A stretch of 64,000 nucleotides of DNA. It comes from Engraulis encrasicolus (Eukaryota; Chordata; Actinopteri; Clupeiformes; Engraulidae). Shown here one piece after another: positions 30,201 through 42,547 of this stretch. The DNA is taken from positions 16,877,044 through 16,941,043 of the forward strand of contig NC_085869.1 in NCBI RefSeq assembly GCF_034702125.1, read 5' to 3'. The notes under the pieces were generated by a model. That model worked only from the letters and a program-made list of their open reading frames with translations. It did no database searches and was not told the origin of the DNA. Position 1 is the stretch's first letter. Every line of letters begins with the position of its first letter. The position numbers and the translations under genes are program-made.

Positions 30201-32203
30201 TGTTGGGTTTTTTTTTCTTTCTTTTCTTTAAAGGTGCATTGTGTAATATTTTTAGCTGTTTATTTCCAGAATGTATCCTGCCCATTCATAAATGTTACCT
30301 TTTTCACAAGTACTCACCATCACCATCAAATTCTAAGTGACTGGAAAAATTACACTTTTCATACATGAAAAGGTGGATCTTCTCCATGTCTGCCATTTCA
30401 GTTTCCAGTGATATTCATTTTTGCAGCAAAACTCACTGTACTTTGGTCATACTAGTAAATAAATATTAGTTTAGTACTTAGTAGATATTCATGCAAAATG
30501 CCAATTTGGCTATGGGCAGCACTGTACTTTGGTCATACTAGGCAATATTAGTTCATTATTTTGTAAATATTCATGAAAAGGTCAAATTTGGCAGTAGACA
30601 GCACAGTTTAGATGAGCAGCATAGGTTCAGTACCTACTCTGGCCACCATCCTACACAGTGCACCTTTACATGAGAGGCACGTTTTGACTGCTGCTCTGCT
30701 CTTCTGTTATTGGTTCATCACTGGTTCTTGTCCTGTCTTGCACTTTAATGTCAGACTGTAAATGTCAGTCCTGTGTATTTCTGTGTCCTCGCATGGCATG
30801 TAGAGAGAAACATAATTTCAGGAGTAAACTGACACGAAAAGCTGACTTGACTTCTCCTAGGTGGGAAAGCCATGGGTGGCTGGGAGGGGGGAATCCGTGT
30901 GCCCGGAATATTCCGCTGGCCAGGACGGCTGGCTGCTGGAAAGGTGATTGACGAGCCAACCAGCCTCATGGATGTTTATCCCACACTGGTGAACCTCGCT
31001 GGAGCACATCTCCCCAAGGACAGGTGGGGCAGACACAGTATTTACAAATATTATTATAATTGTGTAATTACATGGTTGTCTACACAATGAGTTAAGTAGT
31101 GGTTGATTGATGACAATGTGTTTACGTAGATTTTAAATGCTTGGCATATAATTCTACTGCCATAGGTGATACTGGTTTAGCTATAATGACTTTTTGTGCT
31201 TGTTTGATCAAATAAGGGAAAGAGTTTTTACTTTTGTAGGATGGAGATTTCCAACTCTGCCATTTAAATTGGGCCTCATGGATAAAACTGCAAGAATGTA
31301 CAAACTGAACAGTGTTTGATCTTTATTTTGTGTTCCCATTTCAGAATCCTTGACGGGCACGATCTGATGCCACTGCTGGAGGGCAGAACGGAGCGCTCTG
31401 AACACGAGTTCATGTTCCATTACTGTGGACAGTACCTGAATGCTGTGCGTTGGCATCCTCCAGGCAGTATGTGTCATATACATATACTATTCATACATAT
31501 CCCTATTGTCATGCTACAAATGTCAATGTTGTACCAGAGAGAGTAGAGAGAGAGAGGTTCCATTGCCCCATTGTTTCCGGGTTCTATTATTGGGGGGGGG
31601 GGGGAATCCCCCTTTAGGCAGACCTAGGCAGACCTGAGGACTGTTCTATTCAATGCTAGGAGCATTATGACACGCCCCTTTAGGCAGACCGGAACCTGGT
31701 CATGTTAGGTGCCCATAGAAACCTATTATGTTGGCATATCTCTATACTTAAATAATCTCTGGTTGTACTGCCACAGATGTGCCACAAAACGGTGTTCTGT
31801 CCCCCTTCTGTTCTCCATAGGCGCTGCTGTCTTCAAAGTGCACTTTTTCACCCCCAACTTCTCCCCACCTGGAGCCGGCGGTTGCTATGACATCGGAATC
31901 TGCATGTGTCACGAAGAATTTGTCACCTACCACGACCCGCCGCTGATGTTTGATCTAGCCGCGGACCCGTCTGAAGGCAATCCTCTCACCGTCGACACTG
32001 AGCCCCGCTACGCGGAGGTGCTGCAGAGGATCAGTGCAGCGGTGGAGGAGCACAGTGGCACCCTGCAGCCCGCCGCCCCGAACCAGCTCTCCTGGGAGAA
32101 CGTGCTGTGGCGGCCGTGGCTGCAGCCCTGCTGTGGCACCTTCCCATTCTGCTCCTGTGCGGAGGGGAACACAAGCTCAGCTGCGGCTGCAACCGCAGCA
32201 TGA
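23963..32203 (+). CDS. arsh: arylsulfatase of the ARSH/ARSD/ARSL/STS group, 10 coding exons
   Basis: Spliced CDS of 1782 nt (593 aa). Exons: 23963-23982, 24080-24235, 25189-25310, 25929-26051, 26624-27044, 27309-27445, 28482-28616, 30861-31023, 31345-31466, 31821-32203; phases close at all junctions. It hydrolyses sulfate esters in the secretory pathway (family knowledge). Seen: signal peptide (about 1-25), metal-binding MVDDLG (41-46), the sulfatase motif CTPSR with the Cys converted to formylglycine (C83), a GKWHLG motif (141-146), and two hydrophobic segments (about 195-215 and 221-239) matching the STS-type ER membrane hairpin. FTSDHGG metal-site sequence is in exon 7, and the Cys-rich end is [14 protein letters not shown]. 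The ending resembles ARSH most; parts of exons 6 and 9 resemble STS. Length fits the family (about 560-593 aa). The exact paralogue name is uncertain. Confidence 0.85.
24378..24690. mobile_element. hAT-like MITE in arylsulfatase intron 2
   Basis: Ends caggtccggattaa and ttaatctagccctg; flanks ctggccct and ttggcact agree at 6 of 8 positions. Interior gcagcctagggccccc. Confidence 0.6.
24980..25050 (+). repeat. (CA)n microsatellite in arylsulfatase intron 2
   Basis: CA repeats with single interruptions (cataca, cacgca). Confidence 0.9.
25189..26051 (+). CDS. arsh: arylsulfatase exons 3-4: catalytic CTPSR motif
   Basis: Exon 3 (25189-25310) encodes the sulfatase signature around [13 protein letters not shown]; its Cys is the formylglycine precursor. 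Exon 4 (25929-26051) encodes [19 protein letters not shown] up to GIV, leading into GKWHLG of exon 5. A MITE (25334-25846) occupies most of the intron between them. Confidence 0.85.
25334..25846. mobile_element. TTAA-type MITE, aggtgcac family (copy 1)
   Basis: Begins aggtgcacactgtgtaat after TTGA and ends gtgcacct before TTAA (25847-25850). The body shares gaaaagggggatcttctcc and tttggcaataggcagcac with 30232-30665 and 43901-44257. Confidence 0.7.
26067..26099 (+). repeat. (CTTT)n short tandem repeat
   Basis: Eight units of ctttctttc type immediately after arylsulfatase exon 4. Confidence 0.9.
26624..27044 (+). CDS. arsh: arylsulfatase exon 5: GKWHLG and membrane hairpin
   Basis: The longest internal exon (421 nt). 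It starts with [18 protein letters not shown], where Lys and His are active-site residues in sulfatases. It then encodes two hydrophobic stretches separated by a short turn (FEVSGK), as in the hairpin that anchors steroid sulfatase in the ER membrane, and ends with [13 protein letters not shown] and AEQFVET. Confidence 0.85.
27309..31023 (+). CDS. arsh: arylsulfatase exons 6-8
   Basis: Exons 27309-27445, 28482-28616 and 30861-31023. They encode LAHVHTPLF and [15 protein letters not shown], then YFTSDHGG and GGWNGIYRG, then [18 protein letters not shown] and [16 protein letters not shown]. These are conserved positions in ARSD/ARSL/ARSH/STS; the DHGG residues belong to the metal site. Introns are filled by MITEs and a 512-bp hammerhead-bearing insertion. 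Confidence 0.85.
27694..28205. mobile_element. hammerhead-bearing insertion 4, flanked by 16-bp duplication
   Basis: The insertion lies between gcagaaatataaccta at 27678-27693 and 28206-28221. Inside is an imperfect palindrome (27763-28208, about 165-bp arms around 27957) with a 68-bp segment present only on the right arm. Each arm carries a hammerhead-like fold: plus at 28090-28140 (stem I GACT/AGTC, CTGAAGA 28102-28108, stem II GACG/CGTC, GAAACGTT) and minus at 27831-27881. AATAAAAC and gatgctccggtgattcct follow each core. It sits in arylsulfatase intron 6. Confidence 0.7.
28680..28905 (-). mobile_element. tRNA-derived SINE, family A
   Basis: Reverse-strand copy of the 11547 SINE: cctcacccgtgcaaggc, ggtacctcagtcatggagg and gggtcgggagtccaaccg match its body and head. 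Lies directly after arylsulfatase exon 7. Confidence 0.7.
29844..30087. mobile_element. hAT-type MITE, TIR CAGGGCTGGACTGG
   Basis: Perfect 14-bp inverted ends cagggctggactgg/ccagtccagccctg; flanks gacccaga and gaccctga (7 of 8). In arylsulfatase intron 7. Confidence 0.8.
30232..30665. mobile_element. TTAA-type MITE, aggtgcac family (copy 2)
   Basis: Begins aggtgcattgtgtaat after TTAA (30228-30231) and ends cacagtgcacct before TTAC. The internal ttggtcatact...gcagcac block is partly duplicated. Confidence 0.7.
31345..32203 (+). CDS. arsh: arylsulfatase exons 9-10: C-terminal domain and stop
   Basis: Exon 9 (31345-31466) encodes [13 protein letters not shown] and [17 protein letters not shown]. 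Exon 10 (31821-32203) encodes [36 protein letters not shown] and the Cys-rich end [17 protein letters not shown]. After a short Ala-rich tail the TGA is at 32201. The CCGTFPFC ending is shared with ARSH. Confidence 0.85.
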
Positions 32204-33516
32204 CTGTAGTCCTGCAGTAGGGCATGGATGGGTGCAGTGGTGTAGTCTACTTTTTTAAAGTGGGTATACTGTATATTTCAGTATTTTTGTAGTGGGTACT
32301 GTATATTGAGCTATACTAAACCCTGAATCAATCACTATTAGGTGGGTATACTGTGTACACCTGTGTTCTACGTAGACTACACCACTGGATGGGTGGCTTG
32401 CTTTCATTCCGTATGTATCCCGGCATTCGTCATTTGAAAGTCATTGAGGATTGAAGGCTGTAGTATTCGTCAGGAGGTAGATTGTAAATCGCTATTGATT
32501 TATTCATCAAGTGAATCGGGTCAAGTCAAGACACTGAAAAATATACAGAGAGACTAACATTTCCGTTACATTCCAAGTAAAAACCAACATAACACAGTGC
32601 CTTACATGTTAAGACTTAAATATATTGAAATGTTATATTGTAAGGAGAATTTAACCATACAACTTTACTGTCAGTGTTATTATCCCAGCTTCAAAGTGTA
32701 AGCTTACAATGTGATAATGCCTCCACTCTGGTGCATATACTGTACACTAGAAGGCTGGTTGAAAGAAGAAATGTGAAAGTTACCTAGCTGACCAGGTGGA
32801 GGCAGTGTTGTCCAGCTGAAAATACTTGCCCACTCCACTCCATCTGAACTGTCTCTGTCACCCTCTTGAACACCTCCCTTTGTTTTGTTTTGTTTTTATT
32901 TTGGTTTTTAAAATTTACTTGATTTTTGGATGTAATAAGGGAACATCTTTGTGAATGGTGATAGATCAATGTGAATTTGAAAAGCTGTTCAGCAGTAAAG
33001 GGTGTAATGTTTACCCTGTCTTCCAACTTGCCAGGGCCTAGACATGCTGTGAAATTGTTGTGTTATAATGAGCGAAAATTATCAATTAGAATTTTTTACC
33101 CGCATATTCCCCGAATTATAGTCGATAACACAGTTCAAAATGGTGCATGGATAACGCCCCCATTTTTTGTGCAAACCAATGTACAATTGCCAATGTACAC
33201 AGCCAAGTGGAATGACTTAATGTTCAGTGCATTAGAAATCAGATGGAGGTTTATGACCAGGCAACATAAATGGTCACCTAAAAAAGTTACACGTTGGATC
33301 TTTACGAAATTTTAAGATACACTGTATGTATATCACCTTTTCAAAGACCTTTGAATGGTTGAATGAGGAATGGTTGTAAGAATTGAGGAGCAACTGAAAG
33401 CTGTTGTTTTTTTATCATGGGACCACAAACAGTTTAAACCTACATTATCTGGTCTTTGAACCTTGAGGCCAACATTCATGTTGTCTACTGTAAAATGTGT
33501 TTTTAAAATTAATAAA
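32204..33516 (+). other. arylsulfatase 3' UTR region with candidate polyA signal
   Basis: The first 180 bp contain a hAT-type MITE (32235-32387). An AATAAA at 33511-33516 is a candidate polyadenylation signal; the true transcript end is not determined by sequence. The 114-codon open frame at 32971-33315 has no recognisable domain. Confidence 0.35.
32235..32387. mobile_element. hAT-type MITE with 8-bp TSD, TIR CAGTGGTGTAGTCTAC
   Basis: Inverted ends cagtggtgtagtctac/gtagactacaccactg and a perfect duplication gatgggtg at 32227-32234 and 32388-32395. It lies 32 bp after the arylsulfatase stop, so it should be in the 3' UTR. Confidence 0.9.
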
Positions 33517-34179
33517 TCCAAATATGTAATCATACAAACATGTTCATTTCATGGCTAATGTTGTCACCACCAGAGGGCGCAACACTCAATCTGATCAATG
33601 TAATGAGCAAGAGGAAATCAACAAAATTCACCAAGGCCTGGATAGATTTCAAACATAGGCCTAGTATAGTTCTGCATGTTTTAGACTCAAAGCTTCACCT
33701 TCTAATCCTTCATTATGATGCTATGAATGTGTCAAAAAAACATCAAATTTTGCTTCCTCCTTTTGAGGTGTAATGTAGGATTTATCACAGGTGCCATCGG
33801 TTTCCTTTGTTGTGATCCTAACCAGATGCATAGACGCTGTTGCTTTTATCATATACTCAAGTCATCCACAGCTGTGCGGGACGATATAGTGCTGTATTGC
33901 CCCCAGGTGGGGAGGAAAGCCTCCTGTCTGCCACTAAGCCCCCCCTGTCAATGTCTTGTCAGCTTCACCACCGGGCAATAGTCCAGCTCCAGTCCCTGAG
34001 GAGTCAAAAAAAGGCTGTGAAGTAGGCTAGTCTGGCGGCGGGTCGGGTCTGCCTAGTAGGAAATGCTCTGTATAGAGTTAGCACCCATATGGCAGTGTGC
34101 TGCAGGCCAGGGGCGGATCTAGCCATTTTGGGGCCCTGAACCAAATGTAAACACAGGGCCCTCAAAAGTCATTCTTTTT

Positions 34180-34345
34180 TTGGGGCTATTTTTTGGGGGG
34201 GCTTTACTCTTCACAGGACAGCGAAGGACAGACGGGAAACGAGAGGAGAGAGAGAGACAAGGAGGGATTAGCAAATGACCCAGGCCGGAATCGAACTCGG
34301 GTCGCCAGCATAGTAACCCTGTGGCCCACGGCAGGGCCCAAAAGC
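34180..34345 (-). mobile_element. tRNA-derived SINE, family B
   Basis: Contains aatgacccaggccgg, gaatcgaactcgggtcgcc and cccacggcaggg, the reverse of the family B head and body. Confidence 0.65.
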
Positions 34346-34440
34346 CATTCTTTAAACAAGTCACAGATTGGTATGGAAGGAGTGAGGCTGCTATTTTAGT
34401 GTTTTGTCTCATATAGATCTTCAATTATTAAGATCACTAC

Positions 34441-34474
<34 letters not shown>

Positions 34475-36026
34475 TGTTTACCGCTACTGTTGTAATAGTT
34501 GGCGTCCCCTATGGCCGGGGGCCCTAGGCAATTGCCTAGGTTTGCCTAATGTAAAGCCCGTCTCTGGCTGCGGCAGCCGGCAGGGCTTGCACTGGGAGGG
34601 AGGCTGGAGGTGCCCACAGACACACAGTTGGCCAGATGGAACCCATCTTGATTCTTGACTGGAAGTGAGCAGCAACACTTAGGCTTGGCAAACAATGCTT
34701 CCATCTGCAAGTTACCATAGACAGCATGAAATTGAATGGAACCAATGTTTGAATTCAATCAAGCCAAGATGCCTAGTGATTATTATTAAGGTGCTTCTCT
34801 GATGACTTATGCTAGCTATGATATTTACTGTTGATACTGTTGATTCTCACTTGAATGTATTTATGGTAATTATGGTAATCATCAACAATTTTAGAGAAAA
34901 TGAAAAAGTGTAGCCAACAATGCCAACAAAAATGTTTTACAGTATTTCAGGACATTGGACTTTTTCTATATAGTGTTGCTTGCATAACACAATGAAGTGT
35001 GTCTGCACACATCGTTTTTAGCATTGCAGTTCATTGTGACATTTGGGATTAATCTTACTGGGTCATTTTGCTGATAAAAGCAAAAAAAAAGAAAATGTGC
35101 TAGCGCTTTGGCAATGCTGTAACTTGTGCTACTAGAAAGTCCAAATGGTGAAGTAAAAAATGAGATTGTTTTGCCATGCAGGGCATTTTGTACAGCCTGT
35201 GACGTATGTGGTGGTTTTAATGGTTTTTGTGTAAATGTGTAAGGAAATGGCTACCATACACACCCGGATCCTGACGTGCGTATACATTAAAACACAAACA
35301 TAAGGCCGCTTGTTGACCAGAAGTACCAGAACGATGTGTCATAGCACTACCAGGAGAGAGGCTGGTTCTGGCTGGCTGCCTTTTACACGGCCGTAAAAGA
35401 GCACAATATTTCATTTCTGAATAGTTGTTTGTTGGGGAAAAATTCTGGAGCCAGTATATGGTGGCCTTCTCTTCAAAGGGATAAGAATGCTTCTTGTTTG
35501 TTCATTCTCACAGGCAATGTGGATGTGGATTTCTGGAGAGTTTTAATTAATTCCCAGTGTTTTAATATTGATAGGCAAGTGGTGAGTCATAAATATGTAA
35601 GCATTTTTAAATATACAGTGTTGTGCATTTGATTTTGAGTTTGAGCATAAACACAGTGAAGTCATGAAAGTGGACAAGAACAATTGTGGTTGATGTACAG
35701 ACGGTTTCCACTCATTCTTGTTAAGGATTGCTTTTGAAAATAAAAAGGTTAAGAAAGGGGTCATACCATGGGTTACGTTAAAATACATCTCAGCAAATGC
35801 AGCATGACACTTGCTAAGCTTTGATGACTACCATCTTTTGCTGCAGTGCAGATCCTGTCACTTGTGGATAAACATGGCATCCTCTCTCTCCATCACTAGA
35901 GGCCCAGCAGCATCAGCATGACATGCGCTTTACATTAAGATCTAAATAATGTCCTCGGACATGACATGAGTGGTGAAAAGAGATAAACGTAAGCCATTGA
36001 GCAGTATTCAAGTTACATACAATATA

Positions 36027-36221
36027 CAGTGGTGTAGTCTACTTTTTTATGGTGGGTATACTGTATATTTGAGCAGTTTTTGAAGTGGGTATACTTTATA
36101 TACTGTATTTGTGCCATTGAAAACAATGGATCAATCAATTTTAAGTGGGTATACTGAAATCCCTGAAATTTAGAAGTGGGTATACTCCGTATACCCGCGT
36201 TCTACGTAGACTACACCACTG
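36027..36221. mobile_element. hAT-type MITE with 8-bp TSD, TIR CAGTGGTGTAGTCTAC
   Basis: Same family as 32235-32387. Perfect duplication acaatata at 36019-36026 and 36222-36229. Confidence 0.9.
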
Positions 36222-36547
36222 ACAATATATACTGTATATATATATATGATGGTCATGTGCATTGTGCTTGAAGGGGAACATGCCACTGGTTTGTTATGTG
36301 CTTAATATTCTCTGGATGTAGCAAAAGCAAGATACTGCACATTTGCAGGGGTTTGGCATGAGAGAAGCTCTGTGTCTACACTTTGAGTAGTGCAGTGGAC
36401 TGCACTATGGTTGGCCCAATATACATGTAATGAAAAACATTCTGTGTCCCACATGTAATGCAGAAAACAAATGCTCAACTGTAACCCTCCTCTTTACAAA
36501 GACGCCAGAAGTTGGGACATTCTCCTGACATACATTTATGATGACAT

Positions 36548-36808
36548 CAGAGGCGGACATTACATTCAGGCAAACCAAGGCAATTGCCTAGGGCCCTGAC
36601 CAAATCTGCCCTCCATAGGGGCCCCCAACTTTCACACCAGCTTTCACACCATGCTTACATCCTCTTCAGAGGGTGCAAATCTAAGATAAATCGGAGGTAA
36701 GACCAATTAGAGGTTACCCTTGTTTTGTGTATGTGTTTAAAGAATACCTTTTGAGGACTCCATGTTTATATTTTGCCTAGGGCCCCAAAATAGCTAGATC
36801 CACCCCTG
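36548..36808. mobile_element. hAT-type MITE, TIR CAGAGGCGGA
   Basis: Ends cagaggcggacatt and gctagatccacccctg; flanks gatgacat and gatggcat (7 of 8). Interior aggcaattgcctagggcc shared with 42274-42547 and a fragment near 34510. Confidence 0.8.
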
Positions 36809-38542
36809 GATGGCATGAAATTCATTCATGATATTCCTGTGGCTCATACAGGTTGTCAATTTAACTTTTGTACGTCCTACACAATATCTCTGACATTGCT
36901 CAAAATTGATCCAATCTTCTATTTGAAAACAGAATGTTTCCATTTATTGTAAAATCAGATCTGGCGTCTTACGTTGTCATGAACAGTGGACAAAAAAAGT
37001 ATAATTCTCCATCTTCTATCATAAATAACTCTTTATCACTACATAAACGTTCTGCTCTTGTATGCCGTCCAAATGTAGGCGTACTAGCCTACTTTTCGGT
37101 CTGAAATCTAATCACTGGAAAATTGTGTCCTGCTCCTTATCAAGCGATGTAATTAAAACTGTCAGTGCAATGGTATGCCATTTGGGTTGTAAATGTGGAG
37201 TCATTTTGAGGTGGTTTCTTTTTCAGTCCTACAGTAATTATTGTCCTAATTAGACCGTGCGTATATATCTCCACGAAAACTTGCAAAAGGTTATGTCACT
37301 TTTGCCACATCTGTGGACTACACATTAAAAAGTTATCCAATCAATACGCAATATGCTACTTTTTTCCCCACAGAACAAAGACAACGTCATATGCCAAGAT
37401 TCTGCCTGTGATAATACTCTCTCTTGGATAGCGCTCTCTGTTTTGAAGTGGACATTTCCTGGCACGGTTTCTGATAATCCGACGGTTCATTTAACCTCCC
37501 CTACATTTCACTTAAGTGTTTTAGTGGTTGTAATTTTCTTTGACTCTAACACATGTGCTCTAGGAAAAATGAAAAAAGAAAAGAAAAAAAACACCTCATC
37601 ACCAAGGGCTATGCCGACCCTTCACTTCAGACCGGCTGCAGGTCTTAAGTGCAAGTGCAAGCACATGACGTGAAAACATGATTTATTAAACTCTATGGTG
37701 CTAGTAGCTCCCTCGTACCCCTGTGAGCACTTGAATGTCTCGCCCACCAAATACCATCCACACAGCAATGAAGGCACGTCAGTATACCGTCTTGCGATGT
37801 ACGTAAGGCCTGATCTCAGTGGAAAGGCTTACGTACCCGTACACCATTGCCATATGCATCACCCTGCAGTTTACTTCAGTGATGAGAGAGAGAGCACTTG
37901 ATTTAGAATATGTCTGGCCCATTCCAAAGTTTACATCTACCTCATGGCGATACGCTGTCTGCTAATCAGATCAGAAGCACCCTGCCCATTGCATTTAATT
38001 TAGGTCTGTGGTATACCTCAATGTACAGTATAAACGAATAATTTTGCTATTTATTTGCTATCAATTAAGAGTGGTCAATAATAGCGGAACACTTAATTGA
38101 AGATCCATTATTGTGATTTCTGGGTAACTTTGAATCTGTGCATGTAGAGATACAGAAAAAACATACTCTTGCAGCACTAACATATTGACTCACACTTCCA
38201 TAAATTAAAAACATAAATAATCTAACATCTCTATGGATAATGTGTTTTTAAGATGTTTGTGACAATCCCTGCAAGAACCATGTTTCTTGTAGTGGTGACA
38301 GCGGCTATGAGCGTAAGCACATGCGTGTACCTTCATATTTGTGTATTATTTTTGTGAAAGTCTCGGTGCATCCCTCTCTGAGCATCTTTGAACAATAAGC
38401 GTGTTGCCTCCGTGTGTGGGGATGTTTCTGCCTCCGGTGAGCATTAGTGGGGGGGCTTTCGGTGGTCTTCAGCAAGGGGCCCTTTAGCGTAACAACCCCC
38501 ATCTGTTCCGCATTAGAGCGCTCCTCATGAAGGGGATGTGGA

Positions 38543-38660
38543 CAGAGCTGGACTGGCCATCTGGCATAGCAGGCATTTCCCGGTGGGCCCTGCACGCTTG
38601 TGGGTCGTGGGCCCCTATTTTCAGAAATGGAAAAAATATGATTGTTTTTATAATAATTAT

Positions 38661-38696
<36 letters not shown>

Positions 38697-38806
38697 CCAC
38701 GAGGGTGTGGGGTCCACCAGAGAGTCAGTTCTGCGTTGCTTATTATGAGGGGGGGCCCTTTAATCTAAAAGTGCCTGGGCCCTATTTCACCCCCAGTCCA
38801 GCCCTG
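38543..38806. mobile_element. hAT-type MITE with 8-bp TSD, TIR CAGAGCTGGACTGG
   Basis: Ends cagagctggactggcc and ccagtccagccctg; perfect duplication gatgtgga at 38535-38542 and 38807-38814. Contains an AT microsatellite (about 38666-38693). Close relative at 51417-51648. Confidence 0.9.
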
Positions 38807-38959
38807 GATGTGGAGGGTGCCTGCAAATACCTGACACTGGAGTGGCTCAAAACAAGCTGACTCGACTCGGACAGGAAGACCGCAGTCGGCCCGATAGGCA
38901 GTAACCAATTCAGCTGTGTGGCAGTGCAAGAGAAGTCAGTGTAAAACCCTGCTGAAATG

Positions 38960-39103
<144 letters not shown>

Positions 39104-42100
39104 TCCCTGACTCTCCCCCCAAGCAAGAATGATGACATCATACTGTACAATACAATATGTATATAACCTATGTCTTTTGGTTCTGTTGGTAAAATATTAG
39201 TATGCAGCACGTCACATCTGTTTGTAGTTGTGCTCAAAACAGCTGTGAGCCATTTATTACAAAACATAAAGCTAAAGTGTTAATGTCGACTCAACCTCCC
39301 TCACCACTTTTTAGTCACCAAAGAGCAACACTAGCACTCAGAGGAAAGATTATTATTTTTAAAGTATATCATTTAAATTGATTATTTTGTAACGTTCAAG
39401 TACCTCTTAATTGACCCAGAGCTCTGTCTACTATGCACAAAATGAGGGAAATGTTTACTTCTTGAATTTGTCTGGACTTAATCGTGTGCCATATGTTTAC
39501 TCAGAGGACAGACAGAACTGAGGCCCTGTAGCAAGACTGTATTTCACTTTAAAGGAAAATGAGAACTGTAAGAGTGCAGGGATACCCTCAAAAATGCCCT
39601 CATAAAAGGCAGCAGGAAATGCGCAGGCCTGGTGACAATTAGAAATAATTACAATTTGTATCTGCTCAAAACAACATCTTGCGACTTTTTCACTTCTCTG
39701 TCCGTCTAGTGTCTGCTCCTTTTTAGTGTACACATCATACCACATGTTGTTGGGGATAGCATGCATGCACCAAACGATTTGTCACAGTCATTTGCATTGT
39801 ATTTTTTTCATTTGTCATTGCTGTTTGATAGCATTTTTTTTTTTTAAATCTTTTAGACGTTTCAAATGGATTTCCACATACGTATACCAACACCTTACAT
39901 CGAAGGCCAGTAAACGGGTCACGAGAAGTTGAGCTACACGCTGTGGAGAAAACAATCTTTCAGAAGTTTGTACTTGGGCTTACAAAGAAGCTTTCAATAG
40001 CACCCCAAAAACCATTAATCCCAACTTGGCACCGAATGCAGCCATGTTGGTTTATTCTATCTTTGGCTTTGGTTTGTTCTTTTGCTTCACAATAATGAAA
40101 AAAGGACTTTGAATGGATCAAAGCTGGATCTGTTGCTTTTCACACACACACACTTGCACACACAAAACAAAATGGTGTGTTATGTATGCTAGGCCTATTC
40201 CTATATTTCTGCCATGTTTTTCGCCTCAGTGACTCAACTGCTCATCTCATAATAATCCTGCATCACTGGAGCTATGAAGTGAAGGGGCATTTCATTTTGT
40301 ACAAGCAGCAGTGAGTTGAAATAGATTATTATTACATGATGACAATGTACACCTTACTTTGTCTACTTAAACGGACATTGGACATTAAACGTACATTAAA
40401 CATACATTAAACTTTTCATTTCTATGCTAAATTATTCTAGCCCATTCCTTGTTTATATATCTCATAAAAAGACTAACATGTGTTTGCGCAGCATGGGGTT
40501 CTCATGGTGACATAAATTGAAGGCATGAAGGAGAATAAGCCGATTTCAAAGCCTTTGCATTCACTTTATTCATAGTTTTTGCATTCTGCACTGCTCTGTG
40601 CTTCCCAAGAGTTGCACTCTATTCACCTCTCCTTCAGGTGCTTATACACAACCTAACAAAACATTGCACATTTATTCTCAAGCTGGACATACATTCGAAA
40701 AAAAACATGAATATAATTCATGAGCTGTTCAAATCTGTCTTCCTGTAATCAATCAGGACTTCACCTATGCTTTAGTGTTACCGACACATGTATTTGTCCT
40801 TTGAATAAGACCTTGGGAAAATATTTGATTTACCATACCAAGAACAGAAGGGGAAATTGAATGCCACCGGTGGAAAAGTAGAGCAAACAAGACATCAAGA
40901 TTGCAGACAAATTCCTTGAGGAAACACAGGCAGATGACACAAACACATTGGACACATCACCTCTTCCACTATTTCACAAGAAATAGCTGTAATCTTTGAC
41001 ACAAAAAGATAACCACACAAACCACTGTTTTACAAACTGGTCCTAAAAGGAAAAGGGGTAGCCTACAATCTGTACAGGGTTTCTCTCAGGAGAAATGTGT
41101 TGATAATACAGTAATTAAATCCATGTGTCTCTTAATCCGCAACATTTTACACAGACATTAACTTATTGACCTGCACCTCTAACGTCCGACAGCGTAAATT
41201 AAAACAATGTACACACTCACATACTACACAAAGAAGGCTAATGATTATTCGAAGGTGTAAATGGTAGACTCTACATGTGCAAAACACCTACTACTGTAGA
41301 TGTGAATGAAGCCATCGACAGTTCTGTTGAGTCAGTAACTCAGTTCAGATCACTGTTCACATGCCAGGTCTTTGAAGTGGTCCCTTTGACCTACATTTAT
41401 GAGGAAAGGTCTCATTGTACTTTGCACTTACCAAGTTGTTAAACCCTTTTTATCTGCAGATTTTTTGTCCATCTAGTGTTGGGAATTACTTTTTGTTTGA
41501 AAAAGTGTCCAATATCAGCACAGCAGTTTTGCCTTTGCAGCATGATATAACCACACTCTGTCAAGATGGAATGTCACCAATTATGACTATGAGCCACTTT
41601 TCACATTATCCTAGTACTACACATTGACAGCAATGCTATTAAATCCAAGCTCATGCTATTATGTCATGTCTTATGTGAAGTCCGCCCACAGCATGGCAGT
41701 TGGGACAGTAGGGTGTTTTTGCTAGGTACTGTATATGATAGGTAGGCCTACTGTATTTTATAATACATACAGTGCATCACTGTATAGGCCTACAGCACAA
41801 CTACAGTAGAGGTGCATTGAAGTCATTTTCGCAACATATATTTTCCTTTACCTTAGTGTTTCTCAACGGGGGCGATTCAGCTCCCCAGGGGACATTGAGG
41901 AGCCCTAGGGGGGGTGTTGAGAATGATACAGCTGAGAGGGGGCAGTGCTTATTTGCCATTGAGATGCATTAGTCTATTTTATTTTTTAAGGCGGGTGTTG
42001 GGAGGATTATGATGAGGTCAAGGAGGGGTTGTTCAAAGAAGGTTGAGAACCACTGACTTTACCTGGTGTAGCCTAAGTAGTGTTTGGTGTTAATGTGTGC

Positions 42101-42273
42101 TATACTTGACGCATCACAGAGCGGAAATTCACTGAACCCCAGAGAAGACCAGAGGAGGAAGCCAAATAAAGAGAGGAAGGACTAAATGAAAATAGCCCGG
42201 AGATGTGTGGTGCTCTGTGTGGTCTGCTGTTGCCTCAGCTGCTTGGATGTCAGTCACAGGCATGTGTTATGGT

Positions 42274-42547
42274 CAGAGGCGGACATTCCATTAGGCAAAC
42301 CTAGGCAATTGCCTAGGGCCCCAGCCAAATCTGTCCTCCATAGGGGCCCCAACTGTCACACCAGTTGCAGTAAACACACAAAAAAAGTAGGCTTCGTCAC
42401 TTATGCAAAGTAATCGAAGATACTGTATATATGTCTCAAAACACTTAAATAGCACAAAAACACAGAATTGTATGACTATATAATGGCTTTTTAGGGCCCC
42501 ATGTTGACGTTTCACCTAGGGCCCCAAAGTGGCTAGATCCGCCCCTG
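42274..42547. mobile_element. hAT-type MITE with 8-bp TSD, TIR CAGAGGCGGA
   Basis: Ends cagaggcggacattcc and ctagatccgcccctg; perfect duplication gttatggt at 42266-42273 and 42548-42555. Confidence 0.9.

Noticed and set aside
32971..33315. 114-codon plus-strand open frame after the arylsulfatase gene
   Set aside because: No recognisable domain, AT-rich, in the expected 3' UTR or intergenic DNA.
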